Shown: positions 49,698 to 57,891 of the stretch, one piece after another
How the letters are laid out: every line of letters begins with the position of its first letter
How positions within the stretch are numbered: the first letter of the stretch is position 1
NCBI GenBank assembly: GCA_025964775.1
Contig: JAOPYE010000036.1
Coordinates: 1-64,000, forward strand
Source: Marmoricola sp.
GTDB lineage: Bacteria; Actinomycetota; Actinomycetes; Propionibacteriales; Nocardioidaceae
Direction: 5' to 3'
DNA length: 64,000 nt
Translations under genes and position numbers: made by a program
The notes under the pieces: generated by a model
Seen by the model: the letters and a program-made list of their open reading frames with translations, nothing else
Told to the model about the DNA's origin: nothing
The model's database searches: none

Positions 49698-51197
49698 ATG
49701 ACGATCACGGAACCAGCCGGCACGCGTACCGCCTCGACGTTCGACTCGCTGAACCCGCGCACGGGCGCCGTTGTCGGCACCCATCCGATCGCGAGTGCGG
49801 CCGACGTCGAGGCTGCTGTCGCGCGCGCCCGCACTGCTGCTGCCTGGTGGGGCGCCCTGACGTTCGCGGAGCGCAAGACCCGCCTCAACGCCTGGAAGGG
49901 CCACCTGACGCGCAAGATCGGCGAGCTCGCCGAGATCATGGAGGCCGAGACCGGCAAGCCGCACGGTGACGCCATGCTCGAGTGTGCCCTCGCGATCGAC
50001 CACCTGTCGTGGGCAGCGGGCCACGCCGGCAAGGTGCTCAAGCGCCGCAAGGTGCCCAGCGGTCTGGTGATGGCCAACCAGAAGGCGACCGTCGAGTTCG
50101 CACCACTCGGGGTGATCGGCGTGATCGGCCCGTGGAACTACCCGGTGTTCACGCCGATGGGGTCGATCGCCTACGCGCTCGCAGCGGGCAACGCGGTGGT
50201 CTTCAAGCCGAGCGAGTACACCCCGGGCGTCGGGATCTGGCTCGCACAGACCTTCGCCGAGGTCATCGAGAAGCCCGTCTTCCAGGTCGTCACCGGTATG
50301 GGCGACACCGGCGCGGCCCTGTGCCGCTCCGGCGTCAACAAGGTCGCGTTCACGGGCTCGACGGCCACCGGCAAGCGGGTGATGGCGGCCGCCTCCGAGA
50401 CCCTCACCCCGGTGCTGATCGAAGCCGGTGGGAAGGACGCCCTGATCGTGGATGCGGACGCCGACATCGAGGCCGCCGTCGACGGTGCCGTCTGGGGGGC
50501 GAACGCGAACGCCGGCCAGACCTGTGCCGGTGTCGAGCGCGTCTACGTCCACGAGCGCGTCTACGACGACTTCCTGACCCAGGTCGTCGCCAGGACCAAG
50601 GAGCTGCACGCCACCAACGACGCAGGTGCCAAGATCGGCCCGATCACGATGCCCTCGCAGCTCGCCATCATCCGCCGGCACATCGATGACGCGATCGCGC
50701 ACGGCGGCAAGGCAGTCCTCGGCGGTCCGGATTCGGTCGGGGAGCGGTTCGTGCAGCCGACGATCCTGGTCGACGTCCCCGAGGACTCCTCGGCAGTGAC
50801 CGAGGAGACGTTCGGACCGACCATGACCGTGACCAAGGTGAAGGACATGGACGAGGCGGTCGCCCTGACCAATGCCTCGCGCTATGCCCTGGGATCGTCG
50901 GTCTTCAGCAAGCGCAACGGGATGAAGATCGCCGAGCAGCTGCGGGTCGGGATGACCGCGATCAACGGCGTCATCACGTTTGCCGGGGTTCCGTCGCTGC
51001 CGTTCGGCGGTGTCGGCGACTCGGGCTTCGGCCGGATCCACGGGCCCGAGGGTCTCAAGGAGTTCACCTACGCACACGCGATCACCAACCAGCGGATGAA
51101 GCCGCTCATCGCGCTCACCACGTTCCAGCGCACCGAGAAGGCCGAAGAACAACTGGGCAAGATGATCACGATGCTGCACGGGCGTGGCGGGAAGTAG
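49698..51197 (+). CDS. aldehyde dehydrogenase family protein
   Basis: A 499-residue NAD(P)-dependent dehydrogenase. GVIGPWNYPVFTPMGSIAYALAAGNAVVFKPSE (cofactor region), FTGSTATGKRVM, IEAGGKDALIV (general-base Glu) and NAGQTCAG with catalytic Cys276 are present. Aldehyde to acid oxidation is the expected reaction; the substrate is unknown, but fatty aldehydes would fit the lipid genes around it. It overlaps the FUSC gene by 14 bp. Confidence 0.93.
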   Translation: MTITEPAGTRTASTFDSLNPRTGAVVGTHPIASAADVEAAVARARTAAAWWGALTFAERKTRLNAWKGHLTRKIGELAEIMEAETGKPHGDAMLECALAIDHLSWAAGHAGKVLKRRKVPSGLVMANQKATVEFAPLGVIGVIGPWNYPVFTPMGSIAYALAAGNAVVFKPSEYTPGVGIWLAQTFAEVIEKPVFQVVTGMGDTGAALCRSGVNKVAFTGSTATGKRVMAAASETLTPVLIEAGGKDALIVDADADIEAAVDGAVWGANANAGQTCAGVERVYVHERVYDDFLTQVVARTKELHATNDAGAKIGPITMPSQLAIIRRHIDDAIAHGGKAVLGGPDSVGERFVQPTILVDVPEDSSAVTEETFGPTMTVTKVKDMDEAVALTNASRYALGSSVFSKRNGMKIAEQLRVGMTAINGVITFAGVPSLPFGGVGDSGFGRIHGPEGLKEFTYAHAITNQRMKPLIALTTFQRTEKAEEQLGKMITMLHGRGGK

Positions 51198-52305
51198 CAC
51201 GCGTCCTGCCAGACCGGCACTCGATCTCGCTCTCAGCCGCGGTAGGACCTCGCTGCGTGCTCGGCTCGCGCGGCTGCGCTCGAAGAGCTGGCAGGTCGGC
51301 CAGTGCGCCCTGGCGGCAGGAGTGGCCTGGTACGTCGCCCATGACCTGATCGGGCACGCCCAGCCGTTCTTCGCCCCGATAGCGGCCGTGGTCAGCCTCG
51401 GGACGACCTACGGGCAGCGGCTGCGACGGGTGGCCGAGGTGACCCTGGGGGTCGCGATCGGCGTCTTCCTCGGCGATGCGATCACGCACGTGCTCGGTTC
51501 CGGTGCCTGGCAGATCGCGCTCATCGTGAGCCTGGCCATGGTCTCGGCGCTGCTGCTGGACGCTGGTGCGATCTTCGTGACCCAGGCTGCGGTCCAGGCA
51601 ATCGTGGTGAGCACCCTGATCCCGGATCCGGGCAAGGCGTTCCTGCGCTGGAGCGATGCCCTGATCGGAGGGGTGGTCGCACTCGTCGCGGCGACCCTGG
51701 TCCCGCGTGCGCCCCTGCGTCGGCCCCGGGAGCAGGTGGCCGTGGTGATCCGGAAGGTCGCCATGCTGCTGCGGTCCTCGGCGATGCGGATCGAGGACGG
51801 CGACGTCGAGCTGGCGCTCGCGACACTGGCCGATGCCCGGCGTACCGACGGGTTGATCGCCGAGCTGCGCGCTGCCTCGGACGAAGGGCTCTCCGTGGTG
51901 GCCTCGTCTCCGTTCCGGTACCGGCACAAGGACGACGTACGGCGGATGGCCGACCTGGTCGAGCCCGTTGACTTCGCCCTGCGCAGTACCCGTGTCCTGG
52001 CGCGCCGGATCGCGGTGGCCTGCTACCGCGGGGAACCGATCCCGTCGGCGTACTCGGTGTTCCTGCGCGACCTGGCCGACGTCACCGACCTGATGGCCGG
52101 CGAGCTGGCGGCGAACCGGATGGCGACCACGGCACTCGAGCCGTTGGTGGGGCTTGCCCGGGCGTCCTCGCACCTTCAGCGGACGAACGTGCTCTCCGCC
52201 GAGGCCGTGCTGGCGCAGGTGCGGTCGCTGATCGCCGACCTGCTCGCCGTCGCCGGGATGGATCCGCTGGCAGCGACCGACGAGCTCCCGCCACTGGCCG
52301 ACTAG
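51184..52305 (+). CDS. FUSC/aromatic acid exporter family membrane protein
   Basis: A 373-residue protein. After a basic 35-residue N-terminus come four to six membrane segments (about 38-60, 63-80, 88-108, 115-130, 132-155), typical of FUSC-like efflux proteins; GQCALAAGVAWYVAHDLIGHAQPFFAPIAAVVSLGTTYGQRLRRV is the conserved entry. The second half (about 175-365) is cytosolic and helical. GTG 51184 is used; it lies in the end of the aldehyde dehydrogenase gene, so both are one transcript. Possible export of an organic acid made by that enzyme. Confidence 0.82.
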   Translation: MAGSSTRPARPALDLALSRGRTSLRARLARLRSKSWQVGQCALAAGVAWYVAHDLIGHAQPFFAPIAAVVSLGTTYGQRLRRVAEVTLGVAIGVFLGDAITHVLGSGAWQIALIVSLAMVSALLLDAGAIFVTQAAVQAIVVSTLIPDPGKAFLRWSDALIGGVVALVAATLVPRAPLRRPREQVAVVIRKVAMLLRSSAMRIEDGDVELALATLADARRTDGLIAELRAASDEGLSVVASSPFRYRHKDDVRRMADLVEPVDFALRSTRVLARRIAVACYRGEPIPSAYSVFLRDLADVTDLMAGELAANRMATTALEPLVGLARASSHLQRTNVLSAEAVLAQVRSLIADLLAVAGMDPLAATDELPPLAD

Positions 52306-52318
52306 GGTTGCCCCTCCC

Positions 52319-53032
52319 ATGGACCAGCCCCTGAGCTCGCCGCCGGACGTCACCTGGATCACCGCGTTCATCGACGTGCCCGCCTCGCGCTACGACGACT
52401 CCCGGAGCTTCTGGGCTGCGGTCACCGGCTCGACCCTGTCGCCGGTGCGGGGGAGCACCGGCGAGTTCGCGACCTTCGTGCCGCCCGACGGTGACGCCTA
52501 CCTGCGGCTTCAGCGGGTCGAACGTGGGCCTGCCGGGATCCACCTCGACCTGCATGCGGCCGAGCACTCGTTCACCATCCGCACCTCGCCGGGCGGCCTG
52601 CCCTGGTGCGAGGTCTCCGACGCCGAGGGCGAGAGCACCCGTCCGCTCCCGAGGATCTGGGCCGGGGGACAGGCGAGCCTGGTCGACCAGGTCTGCCTGG
52701 ACATCCCTGCTGCGGCCTACGAGGACGAGTGCGCCTTCTGGGCCGAGCTGACCGGCTGGCACCTGGTCGCGTCGTCGCGCCCGGAGTTCAGCTACCTGGT
52801 GAGGCCCGAGCACCTGCCGCTGCGGATCCTGCTCCAGCGCCTCGACGATGCTGACGGGCCGGTGCGTGCCCATCTGGACCTCGCCACCACCGACCGGGCT
52901 GCGGAGACCGACCGGCACCGCGACCTCGGCGCCCGGGTCGAGGCGACCAGGCAGCGCTGGACCGTCCTGCGTGACCCGTCCGGTGCGACGTACTGCATCA
53001 CCGACCGGGACCCCTACACAGGCCTGCTCTGA
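52319..53032 (+). CDS. VOC (glyoxalase-like) domain protein
   Basis: A 237-residue protein with two VOC modules (about 12-115 and 122-235), each with the beta-alpha-beta-beta-beta pattern (FIDVPASRYDDSRSFWAAVTGS; CLDIPAAAYEDECAFWAELTGWHL). HLDLATTDRAAE gives a His-Glu pair that could bind metal. Enzymatic activity cannot be assigned. It begins 13 bp after the FUSC gene; its end overlaps the convergent DUF402 gene by 19 bp. Confidence 0.83.
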   Translation: MDQPLSSPPDVTWITAFIDVPASRYDDSRSFWAAVTGSTLSPVRGSTGEFATFVPPDGDAYLRLQRVERGPAGIHLDLHAAEHSFTIRTSPGGLPWCEVSDAEGESTRPLPRIWAGGQASLVDQVCLDIPAAAYEDECAFWAELTGWHLVASSRPEFSYLVRPEHLPLRILLQRLDDADGPVRAHLDLATTDRAAETDRHRDLGARVEATRQRWTVLRDPSGATYCITDRDPYTGLL

Positions 53033-53541
53033 AGCTTCTCGATCCAGCGACCAGTGGTCCCGTCGAACGGACTCTGCCCGTCCGACATCGCGGCGAAGAC
53101 CTCGTCGCAGCTGCGACGCGCGGCCGCGATGACGTCGGCCGGGTAGCCGAACGCCACCTGGTGCTCGGCGAACTCGTCCTCGTCGTCGATCCACACCCGG
53201 CCGTCGGTCTCGCGGATCACGTCGAGGTCGAGGTCGACGCAGCGCACCTCGCTCTCGTCGGCCGACCAGGCGCACGGGGTGGTCACGTCGACGTAGAAGT
53301 CGACCGGACGGTCGGCCTCGTTGCCGTAGATCGTCGCCACCCACCAGGCGTCGTAGGGGAGCAGGACGACGTGGTCGGCCCACGCGGTGAAGCCCTTGCC
53401 GGGCTTCGAGAGCCAGGTGCCCTTCGGTACGCCGACCCAGTGACCCAGCGCGTCCGCACCGAGGTGCAGCGCGTCGAACTCCCAGTGCGGCCCGTCGGGC
53501 CACTTGCGGGTCAGGACGCGTACGGCGCGCAGGTCGCTCAC
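53014..53541 (-). CDS. DUF402-family protein (possible nucleotide phosphatase)
   Basis: A 175-residue beta-barrel protein of the FomD/DUF402 family: WEFDALHLGADALGHWVGVPKGTW, FYVDVTTP, RCVDLDLDVI and WIDDEDEF supply the acidic metal-binding residues. Related proteins (Ntdp, FomD) hydrolyse nucleoside tri/diphosphates or CMP-linked intermediates. GTG 53541 lies 7 bases after a TAGGCT box (leaderless). Convergent with the VOC gene, with a 19-bp 3' overlap. Confidence 0.86.
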   Translation of the reverse strand: MSDLRAVRVLTRKWPDGPHWEFDALHLGADALGHWVGVPKGTWLSKPGKGFTAWADHVVLLPYDAWWVATIYGNEADRPVDFYVDVTTPCAWSADESEVRCVDLDLDVIRETDGRVWIDDEDEFAEHQVAFGYPADVIAAARRSCDEVFAAMSDGQSPFDGTTGRWIEKLQSRPV

Positions 53542-53548
53542 GCCGGCA

Positions 53549-53554
53549 AGCCTA
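53549..53554 (-). promoter_or_regulatory. -10 box for leaderless DUF402 gene
   Basis: On the reverse strand TAGGCT, 7 bases, then GTG at 53541. It also lies within the short gap before the SDR gene's stop. Confidence 0.45.
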
Positions 53555-53579
53555 GGTGCCGGACGTCGGCCGAGGAGAC

Positions 53580-54410
53580 CTACTTCCTGCCCGGCATCGT
53601 CTTGGGAGCGCCCCAGGCGACGACATCCTGGTACGTCGACCCGGCGAACTTCGCGGCGTTGTGGATGATGTGTGCGTCGATCCCGACGAGCACTCGCGCC
53701 TTCTTCTTCTTCGCGGCTTCGAGGATGATGTCGGCGGCCTTCTCGGCAGTCATCCGAGCCAAGCGCTTCTCGAACAGCTCGTCGAGCTTGGCGCCGTCCT
53801 GGCTGGCGGTCTTGCGACCGTTGCGGGAGATGCCGGTCTTGATGCCGCCGGGGTGCACGCAGGTCACCGAGACCGGGTGCTTGTTGATCAGCATCTCCTC
53901 GCGCAGCGCCTCGGTGAAGCCGCGAACGGCGTACTTGGTGGCGTTGTACGCGGTCTGGCCGGGCATCGAGATCAGGCCGAACAAGCTGGAGATGTTGACC
54001 AGGGCGCCGTCGCCCGACGCGATCAGGTGCGGCAGGAACTCCTTGGTGCCGTTGACCACGCCGAGGAAGTTGACCCCGACGATCCAGTCGAAGTCCTCGT
54101 ACGACATCTCCTCGAAGTCACCCGTGACGGTCACGCCGGCGTTGTTGACCACGACGTTGACGCGGCCGAACTGCTCGGCGACCGCGGTGGCCCAGGTGCC
54201 GATCGCGGCGCGATCGGAGACGTCGATGACGTCGCTGCGCACCTCGGCGCCGAGGCCCTTGACCAGGTCGACCGTCTCGGCAAGGGCTTCTGCGTTCCAA
54301 TCGGAGATCGCGAGCAGGGCGCCTTCGCGGGCGGCCTTCAGCGCCATCTCGCGCCCCATGCCGCCGCCGGCTCCGGTGATGACGACGACCTTGTCCTGAA
54401 GAGTCTTCAT
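53580..54410 (-). CDS. short-chain dehydrogenase/reductase (SDR)
   Basis: A 276-residue classical SDR: TGAGGGMGREM cofactor loop near residue 12, NNAG near 89, a catalytic Ser in NISSLFG and YNATKYA giving Tyr and Lys. The acidic residue after strand 2 (ISDWN) suggests NAD(H) preference. It overlaps the flavin monooxygenase by 4 bp, so the two likely act on one pathway (alcohol to ketone followed by oxygen insertion, or the reverse). The C-terminal 60 residues include a KKKKARVLVGIDAHI segment. Confidence 0.9.
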   Translation of the reverse strand: MKTLQDKVVVITGAGGGMGREMALKAAREGALLAISDWNAEALAETVDLVKGLGAEVRSDVIDVSDRAAIGTWATAVAEQFGRVNVVVNNAGVTVTGDFEEMSYEDFDWIVGVNFLGVVNGTKEFLPHLIASGDGALVNISSLFGLISMPGQTAYNATKYAVRGFTEALREEMLINKHPVSVTCVHPGGIKTGISRNGRKTASQDGAKLDELFEKRLARMTAEKAADIILEAAKKKKARVLVGIDAHIIHNAAKFAGSTYQDVVAWGAPKTMPGRK

Positions 54411-55963
54411 GCGACGTGCTCCTTGGTGCGGGTGGGGGCGTCCGACCGGGTGGTCACGACGTACTGCTCGATGTCGAAGCTGCGCAGCAGTCCGCGGAAC
54501 GCGAACGTGGTTCGCGGCCAGAGCGTGGTGTTGCGGCCGTGCTCGTCGAGGTACCAGCTGGCGCAGCCACCGGTACTCCAGACGGTTCGCTTCATCCGTC
54601 GTTGCAGGTCGTCGTTCCAGGCGGCCTGGGCGGCCTGGGTGGGCTCGACCGCAGCGATGCCGCGCTCACCCATCTGCTGCAGGGCCGAGAGGATGTAGGC
54701 GATCTGGCTCTCGATCATGAAGACCATGCTCGAGTGGCCCAGTCCGGTGTTCGCGCCGACGATCTGGAACAGGTTCGGGAAGCCGGCCGCCGTGGTGCCC
54801 TTGTACGACGTCATCCCGGTCTCGGCCCAGACGTCCCCGAGGGTGCGTCCCTCGCGACCCTTGATGTGGTGGGCGATCGGCTGGTCGGTGGTGAAGAACC
54901 CGGTCGCGACGATCAGGACGTCGATGTCGCGCTCACGGAGTTCGTTCGTGCGGGCGTCGCGGGTGACGATCCCGGTCGGGGTGATCTCGGTGATGCCGTC
55001 GGTGATCACCTCGACGTTGTCCTGGGCCAGCGCGGGGTAGTAGGTGTTGGAGATCAGGATGCGCTTGCAGCCGATCTGGAAGTCGGGGGTGACCTTCTCC
55101 TGCAGCTCCGGGTCGCTGATGCCCTTGCGGATGTTGCCCAGCGCCATCGTCTGTGCTGGGGACAGGATCTTCGGGACCCGCGTGAAGCCGGGGACGTAGG
55201 TCTCGCGGCCCCAGTAGATCGCCGAGCGGTAGATCTTCTGCAAGCCCGGCAGGTAGCGGAACCCGAGGCGCTCGATGCCGGTGTACGCGCGGTCGTGACG
55301 AGGCATCACCCAGGGTGCGGTGCGCTGGTAGACGCCGAGATGGGCGACGGTCTTCGCGATCTCCGGGATGACCTGGATGGCAGAGGCGCCGGTCCCGATG
55401 ACGGCGACCCGCTTCCCGGTCAGGTCGACGTCGTGGTCCCAGCGGGCGGTGTGGAAGATCGCGCCGGTGAAGCCGTCGATGCCCTTGATGTCGGGATCCT
55501 TCGGCTCCGAGAGCCCACCTGATCCACTGATCAGGACGTCAGCGGTGACGGTGCCCGCGCTGGTCACGACGGTCCACACCTCGTCCTCGGTGTCCCAGGC
55601 CGCGTCCTGCACGGTGGTCCCGAAACGGAAACGGTCGAGAACGCCTGCGCGCTGGGCGACGTCCTGGAGGTAGGCGTGGATCTCGGGCTGCGGGGAGAAG
55701 GACCGCGACCAGGTCGGGTTGGGCGCGAACGAGAACGAGTACAGCTGACTCGGTACGTCGCACGCGGCACCCGGGTAGGTGTTGTCGCGCCACGTGCCGC
55801 CGACGGTGTCACCCTTGTCGACGACGAGGAAGTCGGCCTGGCCGGCCTCCTCGAGCTTGATCGCCATGCCGAGCCCTGCGAAGCCGGCGCCGACGACGAG
55901 CACCCGGACGTGTTCGGGCAGGGTCTCGGTGCCCGCCGCGGCAGCGGAGGTCGTGGTTGTCAT
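54407..55963 (-). CDS. flavin-dependent monooxygenase (Baeyer-Villiger type)
   Basis: A 518-residue FAD/NADPH monooxygenase. The first Rossmann motif VVGAGFAGLGMA, then TYPGAACDVPSQLYSFSF, a Baeyer-Villiger-like fingerprint FTGAIFHTARWDHD (Asp in place of the usual Pro) and a second Rossmann motif GTGASAIQVIPEIA. ATGF and the C-terminal half match. It inserts oxygen next to a ketone in many homologues. Leaderless start: -35 TTGACG, 16-base spacer, -10 TAGGAT, 6 bases, ATG 55963. Divergent from tetR across a large palindrome. Confidence 0.9.
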   Translation of the reverse strand: MTTTTSAAAAGTETLPEHVRVLVVGAGFAGLGMAIKLEEAGQADFLVVDKGDTVGGTWRDNTYPGAACDVPSQLYSFSFAPNPTWSRSFSPQPEIHAYLQDVAQRAGVLDRFRFGTTVQDAAWDTEDEVWTVVTSAGTVTADVLISGSGGLSEPKDPDIKGIDGFTGAIFHTARWDHDVDLTGKRVAVIGTGASAIQVIPEIAKTVAHLGVYQRTAPWVMPRHDRAYTGIERLGFRYLPGLQKIYRSAIYWGRETYVPGFTRVPKILSPAQTMALGNIRKGISDPELQEKVTPDFQIGCKRILISNTYYPALAQDNVEVITDGITEITPTGIVTRDARTNELRERDIDVLIVATGFFTTDQPIAHHIKGREGRTLGDVWAETGMTSYKGTTAAGFPNLFQIVGANTGLGHSSMVFMIESQIAYILSALQQMGERGIAAVEPTQAAQAAWNDDLQRRMKRTVWSTGGCASWYLDEHGRNTTLWPRTTFAFRGLLRSFDIEQYVVTTRSDAPTRTKEHVA

Positions 55964-55969
55964 GGAAGG

Positions 55970-55997
55970 ATCCTAGCGCTTGTTGAACAACCGTCAA
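55970..55997 (-). promoter_or_regulatory. promoter of the monooxygenase-SDR operon
   Basis: Reverse strand -35 TTGACG (55992-55997), 16-base spacer, -10 TAGGAT (55970-55975), then 6 bases to ATG 55963. The -35 box and most of the spacer lie within the palindromic operator at 55984-56019, so binding of the TetR protein there would block RNA polymerase. Confidence 0.6.
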
Positions 55998-56019
55998 TAG
56001 CGTTATTGACTGATGTTCA
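55984..56019. promoter_or_regulatory. 36-bp palindromic operator, putative TetR site
   Basis: Two nested inverted repeats share one centre: outer TGAACA/TGTTCA and inner GTCAATA/TATTGAC, each arm perfect, with 3-base spacers and a 4-base centre (GCGT). It covers the -35 of the monooxygenase promoter and ends 1 base before the -10 of tetR, so one bound dimer pair could repress both. It is the only extended palindrome in this gap. Confidence 0.75.
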
Positions 56020-56020
56020 G

Positions 56021-56026
56021 TAATAT
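56021..56026 (+). promoter_or_regulatory. -10 box for leaderless tetR
   Basis: TAATAT, 7 bases, then ATG 56034. The in-frame ATG at 56013 lies inside the operator and upstream of this -10 box, so it is unlikely to be used. Confidence 0.55.
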
Positions 56027-56033
56027 GGGACAC

Positions 56034-56651
56034 ATGTCGACCACCAGCGGGCCTGCAACGGGCGGACGCATCCGGATGTCGCCCGAGAGTCGGCGCGAGC
56101 AACTCCTCGAGCTCGGGACGCAGCTGCTCTCGACCAGGACGCTCGACGAGATCTCGATCGAGGTGCTGGCCGAGGAGGCCGGCATCTCCCGAGGCCTGCT
56201 CTACCACTACTTCGGCAACAAGCAGGACTTCCACCTGGCCGTCGTACGGCGCGCTGTCGAGCAGCTCGTCGCGATCACCGCGCCGCGCGACATCGAGGAC
56301 CCGCTCGAGCAGCTGGCGGTCTCGATCGGCGCCTACCTGGACTACGTCGTGGAGAACTACACCGGCTACGTCTCGCTGGTCCGCGCTGCGGCCGGCGGCA
56401 ACGAGGAGCTCCGGGCCATCTACGAGGAAGGTCGTCGGGCACTGACCGACCGCATCTTCGAGGTGACCGGTCCCGCGGGCCTCGACGCCCTCGGGCTCAG
56501 CGATTCCCCGACCATGCGCCTGCTGGTCAACGGCTGGGCCGCGATGCTCGAGGTCGTCATCATCGACTGGGTGCACGACCCGCGCGGGATCGCCCGCGAG
56601 GACCTGCTGGGTCGACTGGCCCGGGCACTGCCCGGGATCGTGCTGGCCTGA
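56034..56651 (+). CDS. TetR-family transcriptional regulator
   Basis: A 205-residue regulator with an N-terminal helix-turn-helix (about 24-65: IEVLAEEAGISRGLLYHYFGNKQDFHLAVV) and an all-alpha ligand domain (about 80-200). It is divergent from the monooxygenase-SDR operon and probably represses both through the 36-bp palindrome; an inducer could be a lipid or ketone substrate. The start is put at ATG 56034 (leaderless spacing) rather than 56013. Its 3' end overlaps the GT2-GtrA gene by 92 bp on the opposite strand. Confidence 0.88.
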   Translation: MSTTSGPATGGRIRMSPESRREQLLELGTQLLSTRTLDEISIEVLAEEAGISRGLLYHYFGNKQDFHLAVVRRAVEQLVAITAPRDIEDPLEQLAVSIGAYLDYVVENYTGYVSLVRAAAGGNEELRAIYEEGRRALTDRIFEVTGPAGLDALGLSDSPTMRLLVNGWAAMLEVVIIDWVHDPRGIAREDLLGRLARALPGIVLA

Positions 56652-57891
56652 ACGAAGCCGGAACCGAGCGTGTCGAAACCTGGCGAATGACCCGCTGACG
56701 GAACATCCAGAAGCGCATTGCCACGAAGCGCATCACCGTCACCGCCAGGTTCGTCACCGTCAGGACGGCGACCTCGGCAGCCGGCGGCGAGCCGTGCGGC
56801 AGCAGCAGGATCGCTCCACTCGTGGCCCCGAGGCCGATCGCGAAGACGACCAGGCCCTGGACGTGCTGGCGCAGCGCACCCGCAACACCACGGACGCCGA
56901 AGCTGAACCGCCGGTTCGCGGCCGTGTTCGCCACCGCGGTGACCAGCAACGCGAGCAGGTTGGCAGGCAGCGCGTCGGTGACCTGGCGCAGTCCCAGGAA
57001 CAAGGCAGCGTAGGCGAGCGTCGAGAGCACACCGATCAGCAGGAAGATCGCCACCTGCGATCCCAGCCGGCCGATCGCGGCGTCGTCGGAGGTGCGCCCG
57101 AGGCTGACCGCGACCTCCCGGAGCGGGAGCTGGCCGCGCGCCAGGCTGGTGCCGAGTCGCAGGACGCCCTTGAGGTCGTTGATCGCGGTCCGGACGATGT
57201 CGACCCTGCTGTCGGGGTCGTCGATCCAGTCGACGGGCACCTCGTGGATCCGCAGTCCCGCGCGCTCGGCGACCGTGAGCAGCTCGGTGTCGAAGAACCA
57301 CTCCTGGTCCTTCACCAGCGGCAGCAGCTCGCGCGCTGCGTCGCGGCGGATCGCCTTGAACCCGCACTGGGCGTCGCTGAACCCGACCCGCAGGGATTGC
57401 CGCAGGATCAGGTTGTAGCTGCGCGAGATGAACTCGCGCTGGAAGCCGCGCTCGACGCGCGCCGACCCCGCCAGCCGCGAGCCGATCGCCAGGTCCGAGT
57501 GCCCGCTGATCAGCGGCGCGACCAGCGGCAGCAGGGCGCCCAGATCGGTCGACAGGTCCACGTCCATGTACACCAGCACGTCGCTGTCCGATTTGCTCCA
57601 GACGTGCCGAAGGGCTCGACCGCGTCCCTTCTCGGCCAGGTGCTGGAGACGGACGTCGGGGTAGGTGTGGCTGAGTCGGCGCCCGATCGCCGAGGTCGAG
57701 TCGGTGGAGGCGTTGTCCGCGATCGTGATCCGGAAGGACCACGGCATCGCCAGCAGGTGATCGCGCAGCCGGTTCACCGTGGCTGCCAGCTGGACCTCCT
57801 CGTTGTGCACCGGGATGACCACGTCCAGCACCGGGGTGGTCTGGTGGCCCGCCGTGGCCAACGCCACGGCGGGCTCCTCCAGCGCACTCAC
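56560..57891 (-). CDS. GT2 glycosyltransferase with GtrA-like membrane domain
   Basis: A 443-residue fusion. Residues 20-250 are a GT2 domain (VIPVHNEEVQLAATV, ADNASTDST, metal-binding VYMDVDLSTD). Residues 285-400 hold four membrane helices like GtrA flippase-type proteins. The last 45 residues (from RQVSTRSVPASF) are Arg/Pro-rich, read through a dispersed repeat and antisense to the end of tetR, so they are probably not conserved. GTG 57891 overlaps the GT39 gene stop by 4 bp. It likely loads a sugar on polyprenyl phosphate and may move it across the membrane. Confidence 0.87.
   Translation of the reverse strand: MSALEEPAVALATAGHQTTPVLDVVIPVHNEEVQLAATVNRLRDHLLAMPWSFRITIADNASTDSTSAIGRRLSHTYPDVRLQHLAEKGRGRALRHVWSKSDSDVLVYMDVDLSTDLGALLPLVAPLISGHSDLAIGSRLAGSARVERGFQREFISRSYNLILRQSLRVGFSDAQCGFKAIRRDAARELLPLVKDQEWFFDTELLTVAERAGLRIHEVPVDWIDDPDSRVDIVRTAINDLKGVLRLGTSLARGQLPLREVAVSLGRTSDDAAIGRLGSQVAIFLLIGVLSTLAYAALFLGLRQVTDALPANLLALLVTAVANTAANRRFSFGVRGVAGALRQHVQGLVVFAIGLGATSGAILLLPHGSPPAAEVAVLTVTNLAVTVMRFVAMRFWMFRQRVIRQVSTRSVPASFRPARSRAVPGPVDPAGPRGRSRAGRAPSR
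56653..56682. repeat. dispersed repeat copy in the 3' end of the GT2-GtrA gene
   Basis: Reverse strand: TTTCGACACGCTC (56666-56678) then GGTTCCGGCTTCGTTC. The first 13 bases are identical to the copy at 49633-49645. Here it is translated as part of the glycosyltransferase C-terminus (VSTRSVPASF). Confidence 0.5.

Noticed and set aside
49152-51200. 682-residue reverse-strand open frame
   Set aside because: Antisense to the aldehyde dehydrogenase and out of frame with the WS/DGAT gene; shadow.
56013-56033. ATG 56013 as the tetR start
   Set aside because: It lies within the palindromic operator and upstream of a good -10 box, so the transcript would not include it.
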